From NCBI RefSeq assembly GCF_003853645.1, contig NZ_QTPO01000004.1, positions 166,737-230,736 of the forward strand: a stretch of 64,000 nt of DNA, written 5' to 3'. Position 1 is the stretch's first letter. Each line of letters opens with the position of its first letter. This document shows positions 1-9,015 of this stretch, in pieces. The translations under genes were made by a program, and so were the position numbers. Under the pieces are notes generated by a model. That model was not told where the DNA came from. It saw only the letters and a program-made list of their open reading frames with translations, and did no database searches. The DNA comes from Burkholderia sp. Bp9143. GTDB taxonomy: Bacteria; Pseudomonadota; Gammaproteobacteria; Burkholderiales; Burkholderiaceae.

Positions 1-2
1 TC

Positions 3-2777
3 CGCTACGCGACCGCGCTCGTCGCGGTCGAACGCGGCGGCGTGATGGAAACGCACATCGTCGAACTGAACGGCAAGAACCCGACCGTCGACCTGAAGGT
101 CGGCGAATCGTGGGGGCCGAACGTGTACGTGTCGGTGCTCGCGTTACGCGGCCGGATTCGCGAAGTGCCGTGGTACTCGTTCTTCACGTGGGGCTGGAAG
201 GCTCCGGTCGAATGGGCCCGCGCGTTCTGGCGCGAAGGCCGTCACTATGAAGCGCCGACCGCGTTCGTCGACCTGTCGAAGCCGGCGTTCCGCTACGGCC
301 TCGGCGAGATCAAGGTCGGCACGGGCGTGCATCGTCTCGGCGTGGCCGTGACGACCGACGCGACGCGCTACACGGTGCGCAGCAAGGCGCAGGCGCACGT
401 GAAGGTCACGCTGCCGAACGGCCAGCCCGCGCCGGCCGGCACGCAGATCGCGGTCGCGGCCGTCGACGAGGCGCTGCTCGAACTGATGCCGAACAACAGC
501 TGGGACCTGCTCGACGCGATGCTGCAGCGACGCGCGTACGGCGTCGAGACGGCCACCGCGCAGATGGAAATCGTCGGCCGCCGCCATTTCGGCCGCAAGG
601 CCGTGCCGGCCGGCGGCGGCGGCGGCAGCGCACCGACGCGCGAGCTGTTCGACACGCTGCTGCTGTGGAATCCGCGCGTGACGCTCGACGCGAACGGCAG
701 CGCGACCGTCGAGGTGCCGCTGAACGACGCGCTCACGCGCTTCCGGATCGTCGCGATCGCGGCGGTCGGCCCCGACCGCTTCGGCACCGGCAGCACGTCG
801 ATTCGCAGCACGCAGGACCTGCAACTGATCTCCGGCCTGCCGCCGCTCGTGCGCGAAGGCGATGCGTTCCGCGCGCAGGTCACGTTGCGCAACACGACCG
901 ACCGCGCGATGCAGGTCGTCGTGACGCCGCACGTGACGGGCCTCGACGTCGCGCCGCAAACCGTATCGCTCGCGGCCAATGCGGCAACCGAGGTCGCGTG
1001 GACGATCACCGTGCCCGAGCAGGCGCTCGACGCGGCCGGCGCGCTGAACTGGCGCATCGAGGCAGCCGAGCAAGGCGGCAAGCGCGCGTCCGACGCGCTG
1101 GCCGTCGCGCAGAAGGTCGTGCCCGCGCTGCCGGTGACCGTGCAGCAGGCCACGCTCACCCAGGTCGACGGCACGCTGACGGTGCCCGTGTCAGCCCCGG
1201 CCGGTGCCGTCAACAACGCGCAAGGCGCGCCGCGCGGCGGCATCGCCGTGTCGCTGCAATCGAAGCTCGCGGACGGCCTGCCTGGCGTACGGCGCTGGTT
1301 CGAGCGCTATCCGTACCGCTGCCTCGAACAGCAGACGTCGCGCGCGATCGGCCTGCACGACGCCGCGCAATGGCAGGCGCTGGTGGCACGCATGCCCGTC
1401 TACCTCGACAACGACGGGCTCGCGAGCTACTTCCCGCCATCGTCCGACGATGCGCACTACGGCAGCCCGACGCTGTCGTCGTACCTGCTCGTGGTCGCCG
1501 ACGAGGCGAGCCGCCTCGACCCGCGCTTCGCGCTGCCGGAAGACCTGCGCACGCAGATCGAGGCCGGGCTCGCGCGTTTCGTCGACGGCCGCATCGAGCG
1601 CAACGCGTGGGCGCCGCGCCAGGATCGCGACCTGCGCAAGCTCGCGGCGATCGAGGCGCTGTCGCGTTACGGCGCAGCACAGGGCCGCATGCTCGGTTCG
1701 ATCGAGATCGCGCCGAACCAGTGGCCGACGTCGGCGGTGATCGACTATCACGCGATCCTCACGCGCGTGAAGGACATCCCGCAGCGTGACGAGAAACGCG
1801 CACAGGTCGAGCAGATCCTGCGTGCGCGCCTCACCTACCAGGGCACGCAGCTCGTGTTCTCGACCGCGCGCGACGACGACCTGTGGTGGTTGATGACGAG
1901 CAACGAGACCAACGCCGCGCGTCTCGCGCTGGAATTCGCGGGCGACCCGGCGTGGAAGGACGAGATGCCGCGCGTGGCGACCGGCCTGCTCGCGCTGCAA
2001 CGCCAGGGCGCATGGCAGACGACGACGTCGAACGCACTCGGCCAGCTCGCGATCGAACGCTTCTCGCGCACCTACGAGAGCACGCCGGTCGCCGGCACGA
2101 CGAAGGTCGCGCTCGGCGGCAACGAGCGCGCGATCTCGTGGTCGCAGGCACCGGCGCCCGCCGATGTGCCCGCGTCGGCCACTGCCGCGACCCGCGCCGC
2201 CGCACGCAGCGTGCTGATGCCGTGGCCGCGTGCGTCGCAGGCGCCGGCCACGCTATCCGTCACGCGGGACGGCACGGGCCGCCCGTGGGCGACTGTCGAG
2301 AGCCTCGCGGCCGTCCCGTTGCGCGCGCCGTTCGCGGCTGGCTACCGGATTACCAAGACCGTCACGCCCGTGTCGCCCGCCGTCAAGGGCGTGCTGACGC
2401 GCGGCGACGTCGTACGCGTGCATCTCGACATCGATGCGCAGAGCGATATGACGTGGGTGGTCGTCAACGATCCGATCCCGTCGGGCGCGACGATCCTCGG
2501 CTCGGGCCTTGGCCGCGACTCCGAAGCCGCGACGCAGGGCGAGAAAACACCGGACGGTGCATGGCCGGCGTTCATCGAACGCGATTTCGACGGCTACCGC
2601 GCGTACTACGACTATCTGCGGAAGGGCAAATTCTCGGTCGAGTACACGGTGCGGCTGAACAACGTCGGCACCTTCGGGCTGCCGCCGACGCGCGTCGAGG
2701 CTCTGTATGCGCCATCCGTGTACGGTCTGTGGCCGAATCCGCCGATGACCGTGAAGCCCGCCGACGCGGGCAAGTAA
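3..2777 (+). CDS. alpha-2-macroglobulin family protein, 3' part (YfhM type)
   Basis: This is the C-terminal 924 residues of a large periplasmic protease-trapping protein; the reading frame is open from base 3, so the gene starts outside the window. The thioester motif CLEQ is intact at about residue 440 of this fragment, after YPYR, followed by the helical complement-like domain and a C-terminal receptor-like domain. Bacterial alpha-2-macroglobulins of the CxEQ class trap foreign proteases through the thioester and are usually inner-membrane lipoproteins. The neighbour pbpC starts about 8 bases downstream on the same strand, the same pairing as E. coli yfhM-pbpC, which couples protease defence to peptidoglycan repair. 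Family membership is clear; signal peptide and N-terminal domains cannot be seen here. Confidence 0.9.
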   Translation, partial: RYATALVAVERGGVMETHIVELNGKNPTVDLKVGESWGPNVYVSVLALRGRIREVPWYSFFTWGWKAPVEWARAFWREGRHYEAPTAFVDLSKPAFRYGLGEIKVGTGVHRLGVAVTTDATRYTVRSKAQAHVKVTLPNGQPAPAGTQIAVAAVDEALLELMPNNSWDLLDAMLQRRAYGVETATAQMEIVGRRHFGRKAVPAGGGGGSAPTRELFDTLLLWNPRVTLDANGSATVEVPLNDALTRFRIVAIAAVGPDRFGTGSTSIRSTQDLQLISGLPPLVREGDAFRAQVTLRNTTDRAMQVVVTPHVTGLDVAPQTVSLAANAATEVAWTITVPEQALDAAGALNWRIEAAEQGGKRASDALAVAQKVVPALPVTVQQATLTQVDGTLTVPVSAPAGAVNNAQGAPRGGIAVSLQSKLADGLPGVRRWFERYPYRCLEQQTSRAIGLHDAAQWQALVARMPVYLDNDGLASYFPPSSDDAHYGSPTLSSYLLVVADEASRLDPRFALPEDLRTQIEAGLARFVDGRIERNAWAPRQDRDLRKLAAIEALSRYGAAQGRMLGSIEIAPNQWPTSAVIDYHAILTRVKDIPQRDEKRAQVEQILRARLTYQGTQLVFSTARDDDLWWLMTSNETNAARLALEFAGDPAWKDEMPRVATGLLALQRQGAWQTTTSNALGQLAIERFSRTYESTPVAGTTKVALGGNERAISWSQAPAPADVPASATAATRAAARSVLMPWPRASQAPATLSVTRDGTGRPWATVESLAAVPLRAPFAAGYRITKTVTPVSPAVKGVLTRGDVVRVHLDIDAQSDMTWVVVNDPIPSGATILGSGLGRDSEAATQGEKTPDGAWPAFIERDFDGYRAYYDYLRKGKFSVEYTVRLNNVGTFGLPPTRVEALYAPSVYGLWPNPPMTVKPADAGK

Positions 2778-2787
2778 TGAGACCGTG

Positions 2788-5025
2788 ATGATCGATCGTG
2801 TCTTGCCGCGGCCGGCGCGTTTCTCCGGCCGCGTCTTCATCGCCGCCGTGCTGGCCGTGCCGCTCGTCGCGCACGCGCTGCCCGGCTACGACGACGTGCG
2901 CCGCAACTGGCGCAGTTCCGATTGGGTGCTGCTCGCGCGCGACGGCACGCCGCTGCAGCGCACGCGTGTCGACCTCATTGAACGGCGCGGCGACTGGGTG
3001 TCGCTCGCCGACGTGTCGCCCGCGTTCCGCGAGGCAATCGTCGTGTCCGAGGACAAGCGCTTCTACGAACACAGCGGCGTCGACTGGCGCGGGATCGCCG
3101 GCGCGGCGTGGGGCAACCTGTGGAACGAACGCACGCGCGGCGCGTCGACCGTGACGATGCAGCTCGCCGGGCTGCTCAGCGATTCACCGCGCCGCTCGGG
3201 CCAGCGCTCGCTGCCGCAGAAGGCCACGCAGGCGATGAACGCGCTGCTGCTCGAACGCGGCTGGCGCAAGGACCAGATCCTCGAGGCCTACCTGAATCTC
3301 GTGCCGTTCCGCGGCGAAACGGTCGGGCTCGCCGCGCTGTCGCAGGTGCTGTTCGGCAAGGCGCCGTCCGGCCTCGACGCACGTGAAGCCGCGATCGCGG
3401 CCGCGCTGGTGCGGGCACCCAACGCGGCACCCGCGAAGGTCGCCGAGCGTGCTTGCCGGATCCTGCGCGACATGCATGCGGAGCAGGCATGCGCGTCGCT
3501 CGACGGCTACGTGCAGCTCGTGATCGCCCGCCCGGCCAACGCTGTGCGCGACGACGGCGCCGCCCTCGCCCCGCACTTCGCGCGCCGCATCGCGGCCGAG
3601 GTAAAACCGGCGGCCGGCGCGCAGGTGCGCACGACGCTCGATGCACCGCTGCAGCGCTTCGCGCGCGACACGCTGACGCGCGCATTGACCGAACTCAACG
3701 CGCCCGCACACCGGCGCAACGTGCAGGATGGCGCGGTCGTCGTGATCGACAACGCGACCGGCGAGATTCGCGCATGGGTCGGTTCGTCGGGTGCGTTGTC
3801 GAACGCGCGCGACGTCGACGCCGTGCTCGCGCCGCGTCAGGCCGGCTCGACGCTCAAGCCGTTCCTCTACGCGCAGGCGATCGACGAGAAGCGGCTGACG
3901 GCCGCATCGCTGCTCGACGACGCACCGATCAACCTCTCGGCCGGCGGCGGCCTCTACATTCCGCAGAACTACGACAAGGACTTCAAGGGCTGGGTGAGCG
4001 TGCGCACCGCGCTCGGCGGCTCGCTGAACGTGCCGGCCGTGCGCACGCTCGTGCTCGTCACGCCGCACCGCTTCGCGCGCACGCTGACCGCGCTCGGCCT
4101 GCCGCTCGCGCAGGAAGGCGACTACTACGGCTTCAGCCTCGCGCTCGGCAGCGCCGACGTCACGCTGCTGTCGTTGACCAATGCGTACCGCGCGCTCGCG
4201 AACGGCGGCGTCGCGCGAACGGTCGTCGACCTGCCTGCGTCGGCGCCCGTTTCCGGCGTATCGACACCAGGACGTCCGGACAACGGCACGCGCGTATTCA
4301 GCGAAGCGGCCAGCTTCGTCGTCACCGACATCCTCTCCGACAACAACGCGCGCGTGCGCACGTTCGGCTTCGACAACCCGCTCGCGACGCGCTTCTTCTC
4401 GGCGGTCAAGACCGGCACGAGCAAGGACATGCGCGACAACTGGACGGTCGGCTTCACGTCGCGCTATACGGTCGGCGTGTGGGTCGGCAATGCGGACGGT
4501 TCGCCGATGTGGGACGTGTCGGGGGTAACCGGCGCGTCGCCGGTGTGGTCGGCCGTCGTCGGCTACCTGCACCGCGACCTGCCGAGCCGCGCGCCGCGTC
4601 CGCCGGCCGGTGTGGAAACGCGCCGCATCACGTTCGAGCGCGACGTCGAGCCGTCGCGCGACGAGTGGTTCGTTGCGGGCACGGCGCTGGACACGATCCG
4701 GCTCGCCGCGCCCGTCACGCCGGGCAAGGACGGCGCGCGCGCCCCCCTGACGATCGGCGCGCCGACCGACGGCACGATCTTCGCGATCGATCCGGACATT
4801 CCGCCGAAGAATCAGCGGATCTGGTTCGAGCGATCGTCCGGGCATGCCGCGCGATTCGCGTGGCGGCTCGACGACAAGGTGATCGGGCACGCCGACCGCA
4901 TCGCGTGGATGCCGTGGCCGGGCCGGCACCGGCTGGAACTCGTCGACGCGCGCGGCAACGTGGCGGATGCGATCGGCTTCGAGGTGCGCGGCGCGTTCGC
5001 GAAGCCCGCCGCGCGCAAGCCCTGA
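2788..5025 (+). CDS. pbpC: penicillin-binding protein 1C
   Basis: A bifunctional murein synthase of about 745 residues. A membrane anchor lies near residues 14-31. The transglycosylase (GT51) catalytic glutamate is in SEDKRFYEH at about residue 88, with RGASTVTMQL behind it. The transpeptidase has SxxK as GSTLKPF (Ser near 354), SLN as the second motif and KTGTSKDMRDN near 541. The C-terminus is the BiPBP_C-type domain expected for PBP1C, and the length matches the family. GTG 2785 is an alternative start directly before ATG 2788. It is almost certainly cotranscribed with the upstream macroglobulin gene because only a few bases separate them. Function in peptidoglycan polymerisation is well founded; the link with macroglobulin is known from other bacteria, not shown here. 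Confidence 0.93.
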   Translation: MIDRVLPRPARFSGRVFIAAVLAVPLVAHALPGYDDVRRNWRSSDWVLLARDGTPLQRTRVDLIERRGDWVSLADVSPAFREAIVVSEDKRFYEHSGVDWRGIAGAAWGNLWNERTRGASTVTMQLAGLLSDSPRRSGQRSLPQKATQAMNALLLERGWRKDQILEAYLNLVPFRGETVGLAALSQVLFGKAPSGLDAREAAIAAALVRAPNAAPAKVAERACRILRDMHAEQACASLDGYVQLVIARPANAVRDDGAALAPHFARRIAAEVKPAAGAQVRTTLDAPLQRFARDTLTRALTELNAPAHRRNVQDGAVVVIDNATGEIRAWVGSSGALSNARDVDAVLAPRQAGSTLKPFLYAQAIDEKRLTAASLLDDAPINLSAGGGLYIPQNYDKDFKGWVSVRTALGGSLNVPAVRTLVLVTPHRFARTLTALGLPLAQEGDYYGFSLALGSADVTLLSLTNAYRALANGGVARTVVDLPASAPVSGVSTPGRPDNGTRVFSEAASFVVTDILSDNNARVRTFGFDNPLATRFFSAVKTGTSKDMRDNWTVGFTSRYTVGVWVGNADGSPMWDVSGVTGASPVWSAVVGYLHRDLPSRAPRPPAGVETRRITFERDVEPSRDEWFVAGTALDTIRLAAPVTPGKDGARAPLTIGAPTDGTIFAIDPDIPPKNQRIWFERSSGHAARFAWRLDDKVIGHADRIAWMPWPGRHRLELVDARGNVADAIGFEVRGAFAKPAARKP

Positions 5026-5042
5026 GCGACTGAGCCGGACGC

Positions 5043-5195
5043 TTACTGGCCGGCTGCGTTCGCCTTCGTCGGCTGGGTGGAGAAGTCGATGACGGGCGCG
5101 GTCGAGATCGCGGCTTCGTTCGCGACGCTGAAGTTCGGGCGCGGCCGCCGCGTCCCGGCAGGAAAACGGGCAAGCACCGCCCGGATTCGAGACAT
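5043..5195 (-). pseudogene. short minus-strand coding-like remnant
   Basis: Fifty codons open on the minus strand between pbpC and the next lipoprotein gene. The last 30 codons (FSVANEAAISTAPVIDFSTQ and following) have almost only G or C in third position, as real genes here do, while the upstream part does not read like a protein. It may be the 3' end of a lost gene or a small protein of unknown role. I do not recognise the family and see no strong ribosome binding site. Confidence 0.25.
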
Positions 5196-5261
5196 AAAAT
5201 ATGAGCGGCACCGCCCCGCCGGCGGCCACCGGTTGCTCCACTCGCCCAAAGGCCCGCGACC

Positions 5262-5954
5262 ATGAACCTTCACCACCCGCGCTTCCTCCGCCCCGCGCTG
5301 GGCACCGCCTGCGTCGCCGCCGTCGCGGCACTTGCAGGCTGCAACGGCGACGCCTGCTTCGGCGTCGATGTCTGCTTCAACAACACCAATACGCAGACCG
5401 TCGCGCTGTCCGGCACGGCCGCCACGGGCGCCGCGCTCGCGAGCGCATCGGTGACGGTCAGTTGCGCGCAAGGCTCGGCGACGACGCTGACCGACGGCGG
5501 CGGCAACTACCGCGTGACGGTCAACGCCGCGCTGCCGTGCGTGATCACCGTCGCGTCGGGCGGCACGAGCCTGCATTCGCTCGCCTACGCGAGCGGCACC
5601 TTCAACACGACGCCCGAGACCGAGCTGATGCTCGTCTATCTCGCCGCGCAGCTCGGCACCAACACGGCCGGGCTGATCGGCAATTTTCAGGGGAATGCGC
5701 ACTTCCAGAGGGTGATGGGCAGCCCGGGTGCGGTGCAGGCCGCGCAATCGGCGGTGGTGACGAATCTGCAGCAGCGCTATTCGGTCACGCTGTCGACACC
5801 GGCCTTCCTGACGACGCCGTTCGTGGTCGGCCAACCGGGCGTCGACAGCGATCTCGGCGCACTGGCCAAGGCTGGCGCGATCGATTCGAACGGGATGCCG
5901 GACCCGGCCGCGGTTGCGCTGCTGGCGCAGGCGGGCGCGGCGCAGCCGCTGTGA
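5262..5954 (+). CDS. putative lipoprotein, unknown function
   Basis: A 230-residue secreted protein. The N-terminus has a positive start, a hydrophobic stretch and a lipobox ending LAGC near residue 29, so it should be lipidated. The next 80 residues (VALSGTAATGAALASASVTV, then a GNYRVTV motif) resemble the carboxypeptidase-regulatory-like beta-sandwich in which a value is given a default and sugar-like repeats follow; the C-terminal half is helical and Ala-rich. It lies alone between pbpC and a convergent transporter gene. I cannot assign a function. Confidence 0.75.
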   Translation: MNLHHPRFLRPALGTACVAAVAALAGCNGDACFGVDVCFNNTNTQTVALSGTAATGAALASASVTVSCAQGSATTLTDGGGNYRVTVNAALPCVITVASGGTSLHSLAYASGTFNTTPETELMLVYLAAQLGTNTAGLIGNFQGNAHFQRVMGSPGAVQAAQSAVVTNLQQRYSVTLSTPAFLTTPFVVGQPGVDSDLGALAKAGAIDSNGMPDPAAVALLAQAGAAQPL

Positions 5955-5991
5955 GCGACCGGCGTGCCGTTGCGGCACCCGTTGACTCGGC

Positions 5992-7239
5992 TTACGCCGC
6001 TTCCCCGCTCCCGCAAGCCACGCGCGCGGCCTGCTGCTGCGTCAGGTAGCGCAGCAGCTTCGTCACCATCCACACGACGATGAACGACAGCGCGACGAAG
6101 AACACCGCGAGCGGCGTCAGCACCTGCACGGACACGAAGCCGGCCAGGCCCATCATCGCGGACGACACGAGCAGCAGCGCGCACCCGAGGATCGCGCTCG
6201 TCAGCCCCGCGATATGCGGAAACAGCGAATTGCCCTTGGCCATCAGCGTCGGATACATCGCGCCCGCGCAGAAGCCCATCACGAGCACCGGCGTCGCGAG
6301 CGTCCATACGCGCAGACCGACGGTCAGCGCCAGCACGAGCATCACGACCGCCGCGACCGCCATCACGCGCGCGCCGATGCGCAGCCGCTGCTCGGCGCTC
6401 GGCAGCCCGCGCCCATGAATCCGGTTCGACAGCCCGCCGAGGAAATACATCAGCCCGATCCCGAGCGCGAGATAGCCGAAGAAGGTCGGCGGCTTGTGCA
6501 GCGTGGTCTGCACCATGAACGGTCCAACGATGTTGAACACCAGCAGGATGCTGTAGCACAGCCCCTGCGCGAGGAAGCAGCTCTGGAACACCGGGCTCGC
6601 GAGCACCTTGCCTGCGTTCGCCATCAGCGTGCGCGGCTCGAGATGGACCGGTTTCGGCAAGGTCTCCCGGTAGTGCCACAGCAGCGCCCACATCACCAGC
6701 GAATACACCAGCAGGAACACGAGGCATGCGCGCCAGCCGAACCATTCCTGCAGGTGCGCGCCGATCACCGGCGCGATGATCGGCGCGAGCCCCCACGCAA
6801 TCGACATGTAGGTAAAAGCATGCATCAGCGCCTGGCCCGAGAACGAGTCGGTGATGATCGCCTTCGCGAGCAGGTTCGTGGTCGCGATCCCGAAGCCCTG
6901 CAGGCAGCGCGCCAGCACGAACGTCTCCAGGTTCGGCGCGCCGAGCGACAGCAGGCAGCCGATCGTATAGATGACGAGCCCGAACGCGAGCACGCGCTTG
7001 CGCCCGTATGCATCGGCGACCGGGCCGAAGATCAGCTGGCCGAGCGCGTAGGCGGCCATGTAGCCGGAGACGCTCGACTGGATCGCCTGCGGCGTGGTCG
7101 CGAACGAACGCGCCATGTCGGGCAGCGCGGGCACATAGATGTCGATCGCGAGCTGGCCGGCGGAGGCGAACAGGCAAATGAGGAACAACAGGAAGCGCGG
7201 CGAGTTCGATTCGCGCGCGGAAGTGAGCGAGGCGTTCAT
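5992..7239 (-). CDS. MFS multidrug transporter, Bcr/CflA type
   Basis: A 415-residue inner-membrane proton antiporter of the DHA1 group. Twelve hydrophobic segments can be drawn; the loop between helices 2 and 3 carries the MFS motif FGPVADAYGRKRVL, and helix 1 has the Bcr-like DIYVPALPDM signature. The chosen start, ATG 7239, gives MNASLTSARES before the first helix; upstream in-frame residues do not look like protein. Bcr/CflA members export chloramphenicol, bicyclomycin or sulfonamides, but the substrate cannot be read from sequence. It ends 37 bases from the convergent lipoprotein gene. The 321 bases upstream of it (7240-7560) hold no gene I can support. Confidence 0.85.
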   Translation of the reverse strand: MNASLTSARESNSPRFLLFLICLFASAGQLAIDIYVPALPDMARSFATTPQAIQSSVSGYMAAYALGQLIFGPVADAYGRKRVLAFGLVIYTIGCLLSLGAPNLETFVLARCLQGFGIATTNLLAKAIITDSFSGQALMHAFTYMSIAWGLAPIIAPVIGAHLQEWFGWRACLVFLLVYSLVMWALLWHYRETLPKPVHLEPRTLMANAGKVLASPVFQSCFLAQGLCYSILLVFNIVGPFMVQTTLHKPPTFFGYLALGIGLMYFLGGLSNRIHGRGLPSAEQRLRIGARVMAVAAVVMLVLALTVGLRVWTLATPVLVMGFCAGAMYPTLMAKGNSLFPHIAGLTSAILGCALLLVSSAMMGLAGFVSVQVLTPLAVFFVALSFIVVWMVTKLLRYLTQQQAARVACGSGEAA

Positions 7240-7560
7240 GACAACCGGGAAGGATTCGGGCAGCGGCAACACGCGCCAGCGTGTTCGAATGACGAACAGC
7301 GGTGCGTGGCAGAGCGCATATTGTGCCTGTTGTTGCGCGACGCGACAGGAATCCCATGGCGTGGGCGAGGTTGAATGCCGAATGCAGCACATTCGAAAAC
7401 GCGCCTGGGAGACCGTCGCCAGCCGCGGCGTGCAGCCGCCGACAACCCGGCGCAGCCCCGTCCCGCGGGCCGTGCGCCGGTTCCAGTCCGGATTTGAGCC
7501 GGTGCTCGCAGGGTCGTGAGGCCGGTCCGGGCTCCGGATCGACGCCAGCCGACCCGGCAC

Positions 7561-8964
7561 TCACCTGACGGCGGACCGCCTCAGACGGAGAATGCCCAGT
7601 ATCCGCGCATGCACGTCGGACGAGACCGGATAGAGCAACACCAACCCGATCGCCATCGCCGTGAACACGAGCGGCCCCTTCCACAACATGGCCCACAAAC
7701 CATCGAGCGTGCGCGGCGACTGCACGCGATTGGCGACGAATCCGATCGCCTCCAGTATCTGGCCGACAGCACCGACCGCCAGCGCGAGCGCGGCCTTCTG
7801 AGCCAGCGCCACGACGCCGAAAATCACGCCCTCGCCCCGGATGCCGGTACGCCACTCGCCGTATTCGACGGTATCGGGAATCATCGCCCACTGCGCAAGC
7901 AACATCGCGGCGTTGCCGAACCCGATCGCAACGAGAATCGCCAGCAACGCACCCAGGCCGGGGAGCCCCGCGGCCCCGAGCAAACCGTAGCAGACCGCCG
8001 TGATGCAGGCGCCGATCAGCGCGACCCGACGTTTCGACGTCCTCCGCATCACCCACGCCCAGAACGGAATCGAGACGAATACCTGCAGCGCGACGGCGCC
8101 CAGTGCCCAACCGATCAGGTCCTCTCGATGCATGCCGTATTTCAGCACGTACGGAAGCGTCTTCGACAGCAGGGTCGACGACGTCATGTGCAGGATCGCG
8201 AAGCCGAACACGATGACAAACGCGCGGTTGCCGACGATCACGAGAAACGCCTCACGTATCGAGACGCCGTGACGGTCCGGCACGACCGCCTCCTTCGTCG
8301 ACAGGAACGTCGCCACGAATACGCAGACCGCCACCGTTGCGTACGCCAGGTTCACGAACAGAAACCCCGTTTTCGCGTCGCCGCCGCCGAGCACCTGCAC
8401 GAGCCGCAGCGTCGACAAGGCCACCAGCACGCCGGCCGTGGCCGCGCATACCATCCGATAGGCGGCCAGACTTCCTCGCTCGCGGCTGTCGACCGTCAGC
8501 GTCGCCATCAGCGCGTTGTACGGCATCGACAACACGGTGTACGTCGTCCTGAACAGCACATGGGTGCTCACGACGAACGCCAGTTGGGCGACACCCTCGA
8601 GGCGGTTCGGCACGAACATCGACACGAAGCTGACGGCGAGCGGAACGCATCCGAACAGCAGGTAAGGCCGGTAGCGCCCCCAGCGCGTTCTCGTGCGGTT
8701 GGCGACATATCCCATGACCGGATCGAAAACGGCGTCCCACAGCATTGCGCCGCCGAATATCGCACCGGCGATCCCGGGGGAAAGCCCGACCACATCCGTG
8801 TAGTAATACAGCAGATAGAGCGTCGTACTCTGCCAGTACAGATTGAACGCGAAATCGCCGATACCAAAGCCGATCTTGCGTACAAACGGCAGCCTGACGC
8901 TCGCCTCATCGCCGGCGCCGGAGACTCCCGGCGCCGGGATGGATTGTGAAATTTCCGCCATCAT
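7561..8964 (-). CDS. GPH-family sugar:cation symporter (MelB-like)
   Basis: A 467-residue membrane transporter with twelve predicted helices. The N-terminal region (KIGFGIGDFAFNLYWQS, then LLYYYTDVVGLSP) and the helix 2-3 region FDPVMGYVANRTRTRWGRYRPYL match the melibiose permease/glucuronide carrier family, including the paired aspartates used for cation-coupled uptake. GPH carriers import glycosides, glucuronides and sulfo-sugars. It is the last gene of the minus-strand run GH3 - porin - BON - sulfatase - symporter, 51 bases after the sulfatase, so it likely imports the sulfated substrate that the cytoplasmic enzymes process. Substrate is inferred from context only. Confidence 0.85.
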   Translation of the reverse strand: MMAEISQSIPAPGVSGAGDEASVRLPFVRKIGFGIGDFAFNLYWQSTTLYLLYYYTDVVGLSPGIAGAIFGGAMLWDAVFDPVMGYVANRTRTRWGRYRPYLLFGCVPLAVSFVSMFVPNRLEGVAQLAFVVSTHVLFRTTYTVLSMPYNALMATLTVDSRERGSLAAYRMVCAATAGVLVALSTLRLVQVLGGGDAKTGFLFVNLAYATVAVCVFVATFLSTKEAVVPDRHGVSIREAFLVIVGNRAFVIVFGFAILHMTSSTLLSKTLPYVLKYGMHREDLIGWALGAVALQVFVSIPFWAWVMRRTSKRRVALIGACITAVCYGLLGAAGLPGLGALLAILVAIGFGNAAMLLAQWAMIPDTVEYGEWRTGIRGEGVIFGVVALAQKAALALAVGAVGQILEAIGFVANRVQSPRTLDGLWAMLWKGPLVFTAMAIGLVLLYPVSSDVHARILGILRLRRSAVR

Positions 8965-9015
8965 CGTCCCGCAGTTCAGTTCCGTCTCGCCTGCTCGAAA
9001 AACGAACCTTCAGCT

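Noticed and set aside
3184..5331. Long open frame on the minus strand across pbpC
   Set aside because: It is antisense to pbpC, Arg-rich and made of low-complexity translation, as expected when a G/C-biased gene is read backwards.
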